DNA from: Heterohyrax brucei
Lineage: Eukaryota; Chordata; Mammalia; Hyracoidea; Procaviidae
Reading direction: 5' to 3'
Assembly (NCBI GenBank): GCA_028571685.1
Contig: CM053146.1
Coordinates: 112,567,431-112,631,430 of the forward strand
DNA length: 64,000 nucleotides
Each line of letters starts with the position of its first letter. The first letter of the stretch is position 1. Positions 44,209 to 55,479 of the stretch are shown here, one piece after another. Position numbers and translations under genes: made by a program. The notes beneath the pieces were generated by a model. It saw nothing but the letters and a program-made list of their open reading frames with translations, did no database searches and had not been told where the DNA came from.

Positions 44209-44539
44209 CAGTCTCACACTTTGGGAGGCTAGAAATCCAAATTCAGGTTACTGGCTCCAGGGAAAGGCTTTCTCTCTCGGTTGGCTCTGAAGGAAGGTCT
44301 TTGTCTCTTTGAGCTTCTGCTGCTAGGTGATCTTCCAGTGGCTTGATGTGTCCTCACCCATCTCTGCTTCCTAGCTTGCTTGTTTAAATTTCTTTTATAT
44401 CTCAACAGAGATTGACTCAGAACACACTCTACACTGGTCCTGTGTACCAAAGAAAACCCATTTCCAATGGGATTTTATAACCAAAGGCACATAAATCAGG
44501 ATGTGTAACACGTAGAGGTCTGACAAATCAGCAAATTTG

Positions 44540-45045
44540 ATTGTTCTTCGGTGCTGCATACCTTATTGCTGAATATCACTACAGTCACCTTCCAAGTACA
44601 CCCCTTGGGAAGCCACCCACTGATGCCAGTGCCTAGTCCACCCTTCATAGCAATTTTGGAACTCTTTCTGAAATGGCCATCGTGTATGGTGGCAAGGTGG
44701 CAAGTTTGTGAGCTCAACTGTACAGTTATCTGTAAGGGAGTTTTTAGCTAGTGAACAACTATATTGGAATACCACCCTCTGCCGATACCTGATCTGGCCT
44801 CCAGTGACTTTTTGCTTTACCTAAAGATAAAGGAAATATTGAAAGAAAGAGATCTTGATGACATTCAGGAAATCAAGGGTAATGATGACAGCTCCGATGG
44901 CCATTCCAGAAAAAGAGTTCCAGAATTGCTTTCAACAGCCAGACTAGGTGCTGGCATCAGTGCATAGCTTCCCAAGGGGAGTACTTTGAAAGTGACCATA
45001 GTGATATTCAACAATGAAATATGTAGCACTTTTTCTAGGATTGGT
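44540..45045. mobile_element. Mariner-derived element with two opposed transposase 3' ends (inverted repeat)
   Basis: On the plus strand, 44770-45030 encodes decayed mariner transposase C-terminal text (SDFLLYLKIKEILKERD, WHQCIASQGEYFE across frames). On the minus strand, 44775-44560 encodes the same region (HWHQWVASQGVYLEGD). The outer parts, about 44570-44688 and 44898-45022, are inverted repeats of one another (AATATCACTA.., CCCTTGGGAAGC, CTGATGCCAG, AATGGCCATCG). Both halves have the transposon 3' end outward. It is not an active transposase, because the N-terminal part is absent and frames are broken. Confidence 0.75.
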
Positions 45046-45387
45046 AGTCCTTGTATTTTGGGGAGACACAATTCAATCCACAACAATTGTAGAGAACAAA
45101 ACTTTGTTACCTATTATAGATAAAATAGTGAAATTTAGCCTGTCTCAAAGAAAACAAATATTTTTGGATGAATTAAATCTCTTTTGGGCTTTTCTGTGTG
45201 TTTAGAATAAAGGAAATTACTGAAGTTACTTAATAGTTGAGAAAGGTTTCTACATAGCCAAACTACATTCAAGACTAATAGCATCTTGATTGCTGAGTAC
45301 TCCATTACTGGAAGTATTTAAGATGTTATGTGGCCATGTTTCAGAGATTCCTGAATTAGGTATGAACACAGATTTATAGCCGACTAT

Positions 45388-45595
45388 TGGAGCCCCTGGG
45401 TGGGGCCAGTGGTTAAGTGCTGGATGACTTGCCTAAAGGTTAAAAGTTTGCAGCCACCCAGAGGTGCCTCGAAGACAGGCCTGGCAGTCTGCTTCCAAAA
45501 GATCACAGCCTTGAAAACTTGGGAGCACTTGCACTCTGTGCACGTGGGTCACTATGATGGAATGGTGACTTGATGGCAACTAGTAACAATAGCAT
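45388..45595 (+). mobile_element. AfroSINE, long type
   Basis: GGAGCCCCTGGGTGGGGCCA at the start, CAAAAGATCACAGCCTTGAA in the middle, and TGGCAACTAGTAACAATA at the end. Confidence 0.88.
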
Positions 45596-45599
45596 ATCA

Positions 45600-46055
45600 C
45601 TGAATCATCACCGTAACCAGGAAATGTTTAAGGATCTGGATTTTTTACCAAGTTAACAAGAGCAAAGTGTGTACCATAGAACACTGTCCTGTGAAATAAT
45701 CTGAGAAAAAGGTTTCCTAATTGTATTCATTCTCAGATTATCCATACTACATTCTTCCTCAGCTATTTATAATACATATTAATGCACTGGTAGTGCTGTA
45801 AAAACAAACAAACTAACTTGGTGTATCTTTGTGTGTTCCAGATGTATTTGATGATGGTAACTTTTTTTACCTCCAAGTACACCTATCATTCTCTGGAACC
45901 TGTATTTCATGGAACTAGTGTTCGAATGTGTTTTGTCTAGCATCATCTAGAGTCCAACAGGGGTCTCTAGGCACACCAGTCTTAGCTAGTTCATTAAACT
46001 ATGTGTAGTACAGAGAGTCTTTATATTATGAATGACTGTGGTCATAGTCACTGGT
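45600..46055. other. Intergenic, no feature recognised
   Basis: No gene, and no repeat that I can name. Confidence 0.45.
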
Positions 46056-46057
46056 GT

Positions 46058-47118
46058 CAGATGAGAATACCAGAAAGATGTTTACGTGTGCATTTGACTC
46101 GGTGGATCACAAATTATGGGTAACATTGTGGTGAATGGGAATTCCAGAACACTTAATTGTGCTGATGAGAAGCCTTAGTACACAGATCAAGAGGTAGTTA
46201 TTCAAACAAAACAAGGGGATGCTGCATGGTTTAAAGTCAGGAAAGGTGTGCGTCAGTTTTTATGTTTTTACCATAGCTATTTAGCCTGTATGCTGAGCAG
46301 ATAATCTGAAGCTGGAGTATATATAGAAGAATCAGACTGCAGGAAGACTAACTAATAACCTGAATTAGGCAGATGACATAACCTCGCTTGCCCAAAGTGA
46401 AGAGGACTTGAAACACTGATGAAGATAAAAGACCACAGCTGTCAGTGTGGATTGTACCTCAACATAAAACAAAAATCCTCATAAGTGGACCAATAAGCAA
46501 CATCATCAAGGGAGAAAAGACTGAAATTGTCAAAGATTTCATTTTGTTTAGATATCAACACCCATGGAAGCAGCAGTCAAGAAATAAAACAACCCACTGC
46601 ATTGAGCAAATCTCCTGCAGAAGACTTCTTTAAAGTGTTAAAAAGATGTCACTTTGAGAACTAAGGTACACCTGACCTAAGACATGCTATTTTCAGTGAC
46701 CTCATGTGTATGTGAAAGCTGGATGATGACTAAGGAGAAGAACAGATGCCTATGAATTGTGTTGTAGAAGAATACTGAATATTCCATGGGCTGGCAAAAG
46801 AATGAACAGGAACAAATATGTCTTGAGAGAAGTACACCAGAATGCTCCTTTGAATCAAGGGTGATGAGACTGTGTCTCATATACTCTGAAAATGTTATTA
46901 GGAGGAAGTGGTCCCTGGAGAAGGACATCATTCTTGGTAGAGGATCACAGAAAAGGAGGAAGACCTTCAATGAGATGGACTGACACAGTGCCTGCAACAA
47001 TGGGCTCAAACACAGCAATGATTGTGGGCATGGCACGGCATTGGGCAGTGTTTTCATTCTTTTGTATAAAGGGTTGCTGTAAGTTAGAGTCAACTTCGTA
47101 ACACTTAACAACATCAGC
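46058..47118 (+). mobile_element. RTE (BovB-like) LINE 3' portion, dead
   Basis: Interrupted translation preserves RTE reverse-transcriptase C-terminal text (INTHGSSSQEIKQPTAL, SPAEDFFKVLKRC) with many stops. The 3' end, GGTTGCTGTAAGTTAGAGTC then CTTAACAACA, is homologous to the AfroSINE tail. Confidence 0.8.
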
Positions 47119-47267
47119 GACACAATTTTGGAAACAAACCACCCTGTTCTCTCATTTTCTTAGCTCTACTGTTCCTCTGCTAGAGTAGAGCACCCTTTAG
47201 TTCTACGGACTCTTCCCCTGCTCCAAGTTTTCCATTCCTATTGAAAGAAATGGGATCCATTTAGTCA

Positions 47268-47424
47268 AGTAGTTTATAGAGAGGTCAGCTGCTAACCCAA
47301 ACATCAGCAGTTCAAATATACCAGCCACTCTTTGAAACTTTATGGGACAGTTCTACTCTATCCTGTAGGGTTGCTGAGTTGGAATCAACTCGACAACTGT
47401 GGGTTTGCCTTTTGTTTGGTTAGG
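47268..47424 (+). mobile_element. AfroSINE, 5'-eroded
   Basis: GCTGCTAACCCAAACATCAG then AGGGTTGCTGAGTTGGAATC and CTCGACAACTGTGGG. Confidence 0.8.
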
Positions 47425-47447
47425 TCTCAACACTAGGCACTGGAGCT

Positions 47448-47510
47448 ATAACCCAAACCAAACCTATGGCCGTTGCATCCACTGTGACTTGCGACAACCC
47501 CATGTAGCTG
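47448..47510 (-). mobile_element. AfroSINE tail fragment
   Basis: AACCCAAACCAAACCTATGG and ACTGTGACTTGCGACAACCC are the reversed tail; the rest is missing. Confidence 0.55.
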
Positions 47511-47715
47511 TGAACGAAACAGACATTACATTATTACTATGTTCTCTCTCTTCTGTGCTTCACTCCAGGAGGGGGATCTGCACAGTCTCACACCTGAAAA
47601 CTTTACCAACTTGAACTTTGTAGCATTCAGGGTTCCCAGTCACAGGTTTGAAGCAACTCACAGACCCCTGTAGGTTACTGTCTGAAAGAGACATAACAAC
47701 TTATGGAACAAAAAA

Positions 47716-47869
47716 AACTAAACTCACTGCTGTTGAGTTGATTCTGACTCATAAGACCCTACTGGACAGGGTAGAACTCCTCCTAGAGTTTCCAAGGAGG
47801 CCTAGAGAATCTGGACTGCTGACTTGCTGGTTAGCAGACAAAGCACTTAGTACGCCACCAGGGTTTCCT
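47716..47869 (-). mobile_element. AfroSINE, short type
   Basis: ACTCACTGCTGTTGAGTTGA to ACGCCACCAGGGTTTCCT. Confidence 0.88.
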
Positions 47870-47879
47870 AAGAACTTAT

Positions 47880-49612
47880 AGATGACTACAAAACCATTAT
47901 TATTTTTCAGTGTATGAACAAGAGAACTAAACTATGGATCTTAGCAAGGAAAACTGTCAACCTTTATGCTGATTAGGAATACGGGAGAACTTTCAAAGTC
48001 AGAAGAAACAGCTAAGAATTGGATGACTAAGTAAAGAGCAATCTTTATTATAGGCATTTGTATGAATTGTTTAATTATACTGCAGCAGCACTGCTATCAA
48101 CTTTCATGATTTGTTGCTTATTGTTGCAAGGTACCCAGCTAACAGAAAATTGATTTGTAGAGCTTAAAAGGACCTCATAGAGATTACGGCATAACCTCCT
48201 CACAATGCAGAATTTTAAAGGGAGAAGTCTTGGTTTCCTGGGAGTAGAAGAATAACAAATTTTTCTCATATAAGTCTTTCTGGTAACATGTACTTAAGTC
48301 TCTGCTGCTACAGTCATAGGATTTTTCTTTATGTTTTCAAGGAGGTGTAGATTCAGAAGGAATTGGAAAAAATATTCTTGATACAGAACCTTTGAGGGAG
48401 ATGCAAATGTGTTTTGAATGCTAAATTTACTTGGATTTAAAAATATGTATCTTCAAGCAAAGTTGCCATGACAACCTTTCTTAATGTGTACATAAATTTT
48501 ACGATCTGTCTCTTTGAGACTCTCATCTTGTCTAATACAGGGTCTAGTCACAAGAATTGGGCATTGTGGTACATTTCTTTTTGGATGGTACCCTGTGGAA
48601 ATTATGTAAAACTTTGGAAAATGCAAATAAAGCAATAGGGTAGCAGGGTGGTCCCACCAGAAAAAAGTCATCTTTTTCTCTCCATGATCAGAGATGGCAT
48701 CTGAAGTCAAACCCAAGATGAAATTTTGGATTGAAGTAGAACCATGTGTCTGTTCTGAGTTCCTGTCTTACCCACAGAATTTACAGGATGGTCCCTGGGA
48801 AGTTTTGAAAATTTTGGAACAGTTCTCTTGATTAGCCATACAACTTTCTGGGAAGTTTCAGATTGAAATCATAGCCAATATCATAGGACCACACAGAATC
48901 ATTAGAGATTTCTCCTCAGTGGGCATCCTTGTGCACTGAGCCACCTCAGAAGTTCCTTTTGGCCTGGATTCCAATCCAACAAAGGTAGAGAGACACCGTT
49001 ATCACACCTCTTCACTTCCTTTTACTCCATTTCACATACCCTTGCCTCTTAAGCTTTATTTTGCATGTCAAGGGTTAAGGAGAAGAATAGCAGGATTTTA
49101 GAGACAAAGTTTAGGATGAAGGACTTTTCATTCCCAGTTTTGAAAATGTGCAGTTACTAAGCAGTGGAAAGAATAAGGGGATAGTCATTGGTACTTTCTT
49201 ATATCTTAGTAATAATTGCCCATTTTTTCCTGAAGACAAAATAGGACTTCTGCCTGACATACCACCACAAAACTGTATGAAATATTTCACTGAGTCATTC
49301 AGTTATTCATATGGAGAGACATTCAGATAAGTAGTTAACAGAAATCTGTGCAAAATGTATTGTTAATTCCTGTGGAGGAGGAAGGAAGAAATCCTACTGA
49401 TGTATTTTAAATGTAGTTAAATTCAGTGTACTTAGCCATTTTAAATGTCAGCATTATTCTCTTCTGCTCCTTTCTCTCTAAAAAGCTACATAAAATTACT
49501 TTGACAATTAAAGAAAACTGTGAATCAGCTGCCTGCAGTTAACCTCTTCTGTGTTCTAGTTCATGAAAATAGGTATCAGTGCCCAAGAATATCCTTATTG
49601 ATAACCATCTCA
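47880..49612. other. Repeat-poor intergenic block
   Basis: About 1.7 kb without SINE or LINE text, bounded by SINEs on both sides. Several short open frames exist on both strands and none is recognised. It may be distal CYP20A1 3' UTR, single-copy spacer, or an old unnamed repeat. Confidence 0.45.
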
Positions 49613-49614
49613 TA

Positions 49615-49802
49615 AGGAGCCCTGGTTGCACAGACCTCAGCTACTTACAAAAAGGTAGCCAGTTTGAACCCATCAGCCACTACCTGGGAGAAAATTGTGG
49701 CAGTTTGCTGCTGTAAAGATTACAGCCTTGGATACCTCATGGGGCAGTTCAACTTTGTCCTTTAGGGTCATGAGTTGGAATTGACTCTACACCAGTGGGT
49801 TT
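49615..49802 (+). mobile_element. AfroSINE, long type
   Basis: AAGGAGCCCTGGTTGCACAG at the start, AAAGATTACAGCCTTGGATA in the middle, and GAATTGACTCTACACCAGTG at the end. Confidence 0.85.
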
Positions 49803-50017
49803 TGGATCCACGTTGTATTGCACAAAAGTAACCAAGTACCATGCACCATGGTGTTAGCAACAGTTAGCAACTGACAACTGATGAGAAACAGATTGTTATA
49901 AATTAACAAGCTTTAGAAATGAGTTATCATTCAGCATATAGGTTCTCAAGTCTTGTTGAAATTCAGTTTTTGCTATATCTATAGTCTTCCTTAACATAGC
50001 TTTCTGTATTTTGTGTG

Positions 50018-50099
50018 AAAAAATTCAGGTATCAGGAAATACATCTGTTGCTACTGACTTCCTGAAAAGGGGAGATTAAAAAAAAAAAAAAAATTCAGG
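50018..50099 (+). mobile_element. Very short poly(A) retroinsertion with 12-bp target duplication
   Basis: AAAAAATTCAGG at 50018-50029 and 50088-50099 flanks about 45 bases of unknown origin ending GGGGAGATT and a run of A. It fits L1-type target-primed insertion of a truncated RNA. Confidence 0.6.
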
Positions 50100-50475
50100 A
50101 TGTATATTGTTTCCAGTAATTTTTAACTATATCTTAAAATGTGTATTCAGTTTGTATGTGCACAGCTATAAAGCATGGGATGCTCTACTGCACAGTGAGA
50201 GTTCTTTCAACACTGTGGTACATCTCTAATCATTACATAATCACTAAAATTGAGACCACAGTTTGTATCATGGAAATTTAAGCCATAGTTTCCATCAATA
50301 AAGCCTGCCTAAAAAAATGTAAACAGTCATTTTCCAGCCACTTTTTCTTTTGATCTCACACAGAAACTTTTGTTTCAAAGATTTAATATGCTCAAACTAA
50401 ATTTATATGCATTTGGTATTAAAATTTCTTTACTGGTAATCTCAAATATGATTAAGAGCTAGAAATGTACATAAC

Positions 50476-50668
50476 AACAAAAAAAAAATCCCTTGCTGTC
50501 AAGTCCGTTCTGACTCTTGGTGACCCTCTGTGTGTCAAGAGTAGAACTGAGCCCCATATGCTCTTCCATGGCTGTAAACCTTATGAAACTAGATCACCAG
50601 TCGTTTCTTCTGTGGTGCCATGACCAACCTTTTGGTTATCAGCCAAGGGCAAATCATTTGCACTACTC
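50476..50668 (-). mobile_element. AfroSINE, long type, degraded
   Basis: CCTTGCTGTCAAGTCCGTTC to CCAACCTTTTGGTTATCAGC and AATCATTTGC. Confidence 0.78.
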
Positions 50669-51035
50669 ACAGACCTAGAATGGGGACAAGAACTATGAAA
50701 ATACCACTGATAATTTTCCTTATTCTGCATGAGAATGGGAACTCAGTTTAACCATGCAATTGTTTGAAAAGTCTGCTTGCATTTCTCTTCAGTACTGTGT
50801 AATATCTAACAGAGAACGTAATTGCACAAAAAGGAATTGTTATTTTTTTATTGAAGTGTACAAGTTACATGTATATTACATTAAAATGTCTTGAAAGTGT
50901 TCAAAAATAACATTTGTATTTAAAACTTCCCTTTTCCCATTCTCCCAGGTCTGACTTCAAGTTTTCCCTTTTAGTATCCACTAGGCAATCACCATTTCTG
51001 AGTTTCATTTCCTCATTGCTAAAATGTTGGAGTGC

Positions 51036-51193
51036 AAACCAAAACAATGCCTGTTGCCATCAACACTGACTCACAGCGATCCTATGAGACACAGCAGAAC
51101 TGTCCAGTGGATTTCTGGAAAGCACCGGGTGGATCAGAACTGCTGACTTTTTGGTTAGCAGTGGTAGCTCTTAACCACTATGCCACACAGTGT
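51036..51193 (-). mobile_element. AfroSINE, short type
   Basis: AAACCAAAACAATGCCTGTT to CTCTTAACCACTATGCCAC. Confidence 0.88.
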
Positions 51194-51423
51194 GTAGGCC
51201 CTAGGAAATCTCTAAGATAACTTCTAAGTTGAACACTGTGTAATTCTTTACTACATAATTAGGATCAATTGAAGAAATGGGTTCTGCTTACTCTTGAAAA
51301 GAAAAAAAAACTCTTAATGAATGGCTTCAAGTATCTTAAGTATGCTTATTAAAAAGGAATTAGCTTTTTTCTTAACAAAAAAAGTTATGAGTGTTCAGTA
51401 GGTATTATTAGCATTTGTGTGCC

Positions 51424-52098
51424 TAGTTGTTGGGTGCCGTTGAGTTGGTTCCAACTCACAGTGACCCTGCATACAACAGAACACAACACTGTCCAGTCCT
51501 GCGTCGTCATCCATACAGTCATTGTTGCTACAGCTGTATCAGCCCATCTCGTTGAGGGCCGTCCTCTTTTTCACTGACGTTCCACTTTACCAAGCATGAT
51601 ATCCTTCCCTAGGGACAGATCTATCCCTCCCGATAACATATCCAAAGTGCATCTAAGGAGCATCCTGGATGTACTTCTCCCAAGACAAATCAGTTTGCTC
51701 TTTTGGCAGTTCATGGTATACTCGGTGTTCTTCTCCATCACCACAATTCAAAGGCATCAATTCTATATTCCTTATTCAGCATCCAACTTTCACATGCATA
51801 CCAGGTGACTGAAAACACTATGCTTGTGTTAGGTGCACCTTAGTCCTCCAAGTGACATCTCTGCATTTTAACATTTTAAAGAGGTCTTTTGCAGAAGATC
51901 TGCCCAGTGCAAGGAGTTGTTTGATTTCTTGACTGCTGCTGTGCTGAGTACTAAGTGTGGATCCAAGTAAAATGAAATCTTTGACAATTTCAATTGTTTC
52001 TCCATTTCTCATCCTGTTGTTTATTAGTTCAGTTGTGAAGATTTTTGTTTTCTTTGGATGTAATCCATGCTGAAGGCTGTGGTCTCTGATCTTCCCAG
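51424..52098 (-). mobile_element. RTE (BovB-like) LINE 3' portion, dead
   Basis: The minus strand encodes GETIEIVKDFILLGSTLS and SSQEIKQLLALGRSSAKDLF, the RTE reverse-transcriptase C-terminal region, within a short open frame (51818-52012). The 3' end lies at the left (TGCCGTTGAGTTGGTTCC). Confidence 0.82.
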
Positions 52099-52226
52099 TT
52101 TAAAAAAAAAAAAAAAGTTTCATTTGTCATGTTGCAATGGAAAATATTAAAAAAAAAAAAAAATCAAACCAATGCAGAATTGCTAACTTCATGACTTCTA
52201 AACAGGCATAGTAAGTTTCTATCTTG

Positions 52227-52415
52227 GTGGTGTGCCCTCCAGTCAATTCCAACTCATAGCAACCCTACAGGACAATGCAGAACTGCATCATAGGATTTCC
52301 AAAGCTGTAATCTTTATGGAAGCAGATAGCTACATCTTTCTTCCATGGAGCAGATGATGTATTCGAACTGACCTCACCTCTCTGTCAGCTCCCAAGTGCT
52401 TAACCACTGCATTTC
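52227..52415 (-). mobile_element. AfroSINE, long type
   Basis: CCTCCAGTCAATTCCAACTC, GGAAGCAGATAGCTACATCT, then AAGTGCTTAACCACTGC. Confidence 0.82.
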
Positions 52416-52795
52416 CAAGTGTTCTTGTCATCCCAGCACTGACTCCTCTCTTTACCTTTCCTGTTCAATAATCCACTAATCCCTAATGATTTTACCTCTT
52501 AAATATTTCTCTTTTTCCATCCACTTCATCTCTTCTCCCTCAAGATCACCATCATCTCTAACCTGCGTTTTCTCTCGAATGTGCCTTTAGCATTCCTTCC
52601 TCCATAATGCATTCATGCCATATTTACTTGGTGAAATAAATGACCATTCTGAGTTGGAAGGAAGTCATTCCATGTATAATGGTTACGCTGTAATTTGATT
52701 TTTGTTGGGCTTGTTTAGCCCTTTGTTTTTAAATAGAAGACAGCTTTGTGATGAGTGAAAAATAGTTACTTAACAGTTAAATGAGAAAAGATGAG

Positions 52796-52850
52796 TACCT
52801 GGGTGCTGCAAACAGTTAATGAGGTTGGCTGCTAAGTATGTCAGAGGTAT
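52796..52850 (+). mobile_element. AfroSINE 5' fragment
   Basis: GAGTACCTGGGTGCTGCAAA then GGTTGGCTGCTAAGTATG; it stops before the SINE middle. Confidence 0.5.
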
Positions 52851-52944
52851 GACCCCCCCTTCTTGGTGGAGATGCCCGACTGCCACCAACTAGAATTACA
52901 GACCTTTACAGTTCAGTTGGCACCTGAGTTCATTGGCATCACTT

Positions 52945-53155
52945 GGAAACCCGCAGTAATTGCTGATAAGCTAATTCCAACTCACAGTGACTGCATGTAT
53001 GTCAGAGTAGAATTGTGCTCCATAGGTTTTCAGTGGCTGATTTTTTTGAAGCAGATTGCCAGGCTTTCCTTCAGAGGCATTTCTGGGTGGATTCGAACCT
53101 CCATGTTTAGTGAGTAGCCAAGAATGTTAGCCATTTGTACTACCCAGGAACTCCC
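52945..53155 (-). mobile_element. AfroSINE, long type
   Basis: ATAAGCTAATTCCAACTCAC to GTGGATTCGAACCTCCATG and TACCCAGGAACTCC. Confidence 0.8.
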
Positions 53156-53159
53156 AGTG

Positions 53160-53460
53160 GCCTTGTTAGAATTAATAAATTATTGGGTTAAATGATCATA
53201 AATTTTGGGGGTCGAGCACAGCAATCTGTGTTTTAACAAGCTGTCTAGATGAAAACCCTGGTAGCATAGTGGTTGAGTGCTAATCGAAAGGTCAGCAGTT
53301 TAAGTCTCCCAGGTGCACCTTGGAAACTATGGGGGTAGTTCTACTCTGTTCTATAGGGTCGCTGTAAGTCAGCATCGGCTTGAGAGCCTTGGGTTTGGTT
53401 TGTTCTGGTCTAGGGGATTCTAATGCATGCTCAAATTTGAGAACTACTGACCTTAGTTTA
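53160..53460 (+). mobile_element. MER5-like hAT MITE, split by an AfroSINE
   Basis: Left part CTGTGTTTTAACAAGCTGTC and right part GCTCAAATTTGAGAACTACTG, typical of the MER5 group. The SINE at 53252-53405 lies between. Confidence 0.6.
53252..53405 (+). mobile_element. AfroSINE, short type
   Basis: AAAACCCTGGTAGCATAGTG at the start; GGTCGCTGTAAGTCAGCATC and GGGTTTGGTTTG at the end. Confidence 0.9.
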
Positions 53461-53521
53461 ACCTTCTGATTTCCTTCATTTTAAGAAAACTAAGGTTCAG
53501 AGAGATCATCACAAATTAGAG

Positions 53522-53625
53522 TATCCACTAGCAGGTCTTTGGAAGCCCTCTGAGGTAGCTCTACTCTTTCCTATAAGGTCCCTTTGAGACAGAACCCATG
53601 TGATGGCACCTAACAACAATCAGAA
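53522..53625 (+). mobile_element. AfroSINE 3' half
   Basis: CTTTGGAAGCCCTCTGAGGT then AAGGTCCCTTTGAGACAGAA, with a GGCACCTAACAACAATC tail. The tRNA half is missing. Confidence 0.7.
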
Positions 53626-53629
53626 TCTT

Positions 53630-54350
53630 AGAGCAGGCTGCCTGTCCCTCCCTGTGAATCCCAGGATGATCAATCATCCTTCAGGTTAATCTGTTTGGCT
53701 AATTGTTCACCTGTATTTGAAAGGGTGGTAGCTCGGTATAAGTGTAGTAAGGGAAGAGTCGACCTACAATTTAACCCAATTTGTGAGCTTCTTATAGTTC
53801 AACAGCAAGATTTTTACCCATTGAACGTTAGTCCAAAAGAAAATTTAGCTTTATTCACGTGATTCTTCATGTGTATTTTACTACCTGAAGCCAATTTATA
53901 TGTTAGTGAAGTAAGTACTCCATTGCACCACTACCTTCTCAGTCTAATCTGTCTCAGCAGTGTGAACCTGCAGCTTTCATTTTAACAAGCTCCCCACACT
54001 AAAGCTTAAAAACCACTACTACAGAAGATATTTATAAAGTGCTTAAGAGTAATACGAATGTTAAAATAGACCAACATCTTCAATATACGTTCATTTGGAT
54101 TCCACAGCAAAAACTCATACAGTGTTAATGTATCATAAGGCCAAGATAATAACAGGGATTGCTGCTGAATTTTTGTAATGGTAGGTCATTAAAATTATCA
54201 TTTTTTTTGTAAAGTACAATATAGTTTCTCCATGATGTGAAAGGATAGAGATAAAAATCACTGTAGGAGTTCCAAGAGGTCAACAGAGCAAAAACAAGAG
54301 TTGAAGTACGAGATCCTGTGGTAAATGACGAATGCCTAAAATAGTACACC
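53630..54350. other. Intergenic, mostly unassigned
   Basis: Includes a MER5-like scrap at about 53935-54030 (TTTAACAAGCTCCCCACAC...AAAACCACTAC). Otherwise nothing recognised. Confidence 0.45.
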
Positions 54351-54739
54351 TGGTGTCTCAGCCAGGAAACACCACGAGTGGAAGGCTTCAAGAAGAGAAA
54401 TGGTATTGTCACAGTCCGGTAGGCTAAGAGCATCCGGACACAGGAACATCAGGTCCAAAGGATCCGCTGTATTCCCCATTCTGTTTTCTTGGTGGTATGA
54501 GGTTCCCAACACTCGGCTCACATCTCTTTCTCTTCACCTCCTAAGTAATAACCTCGACACAATCCAAGCTTGTGGATTGAGTGCTGCCTCACCAATACAG
54601 CTGCCGCCCATTTTCCACGACTACCATCCTAGAGACAACGTTCACACACGGGAGGAATCCCACCACACTGGGACTCACAGCCGAGCCAAATCAATACACA
54701 CATTTTTTTGAGGTACACAATGCAATTCATGACACCTAG
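54349..54739 (+). mobile_element. LTR-like element, short copy
   Basis: The element runs 54354-54734, starts TGTCTCAG and ends TTCATGACA. It is flanked by CCTGG and CCTAG, a 5-bp duplication with one change. It shares TTTCTTGGTGGTATGAGGTT-type text with the copy at 3112-3615. Confidence 0.55.
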
Positions 54740-54749
54740 AGTCAATCTT

Positions 54750-54951
54750 GACTTTGCACTAAAACAAAACAAAACAGAAAAACAAAAACCCACTGCCATC
54801 CAGTTGATCCCGATTAACAGCGACCTAATAGGACAGAGTAGAACTGCTCTACGGAGTTCTCAAGGAGTGCCTGGAGGATCCAAACTGCCGACCTTTGGGT
54901 TACCACACGTAGCACTTAACCGCTACAGCATCAAGGTTTCCCGACTTTGCA
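54750..54951 (-). mobile_element. AfroSINE, short type, with 9-bp target duplication
   Basis: The body is 54759-54942, flanked by GACTTTGCA on both sides. AACCCACTGCCATCCAGTTG to AGCATCAAGGTTTCC. Confidence 0.9.
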
Positions 54952-54959
54952 AAGAACAA

Positions 54960-55479
54960 ATAAATCACAGAGTTAATCTCTCAGCAGTCGTCGGGAGTTT
55001 TAGTTCTTAAAGAACGACACTGTGAGGTCTAGTTAGATTCAGGGGAAAAAAGATACATGTATGTTAACTATCTGGGGAATAAGAACAGAATGATGTAGTA
55101 ACTGCAAAATCAAAATGATCTAAAATTTTTGTAGCATTTCACCTTTTTCAAGGTGCTTTTATTTGATCCATGTAACACCCTTGTGAAGAAGGAAATCAGT
55201 ACTAGCAAAACCGTTTTCAGAATTTGAAGTGCCGTATTCACGAATAAGAAACAGTAACCACGACAGAACCAGAGAAATGACAGAACGAGATGTAAGCAAG
55301 GAGATCACAGAAGACAAGCTCAAAAGGCTGACAGCCAGGGGACGGGCACAGAAGTGTAATAAAACTGGGAGTACAAGAGATGAGGATTAACAAACCGGAG
55401 TTTACTTATCTGTACCCAAAATGATGAGCTTTAAGTTGAAGAGAAAAACGAAAACTGAGGCGGCACTTAAAGCTGCACC
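54960..55479. other. Upstream region of ABI2
   Basis: Non-repetitive, rising GC toward the CpG island. No gene recognised. Confidence 0.5.

Larger units (their letters stand above)
43952..45085 (+). mobile_element. LTR-like element, interrupted by a SINE and a mariner derivative
   Basis: Same family as 3112-3615: TTCTATAACAAATACCAC and GGCTCCAGGGAAAGGCTTTC on the left, then GGGGAGACACAATTCAATCC and CACAACA on the right. An AfroSINE (44033-44208) and an inverted-repeat mariner element (about 44540-45045) were inserted later. No target duplication is visible at its ends. Confidence 0.6.

Noticed and set aside
44563..45030. A functional mariner transposase gene
   Set aside because: Only C-terminal parts are present, in opposite orientations and with stops; no full catalytic domain.
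46677..47123. A 148-codon minus-strand frame
   Set aside because: Antisense to the plus-strand RTE fragment, so a chance frame.
48453..49330. Possible unrecognised gene in the repeat-poor block
   Set aside because: Only short, unconnected frames without splice-supported continuity or recognisable domains.
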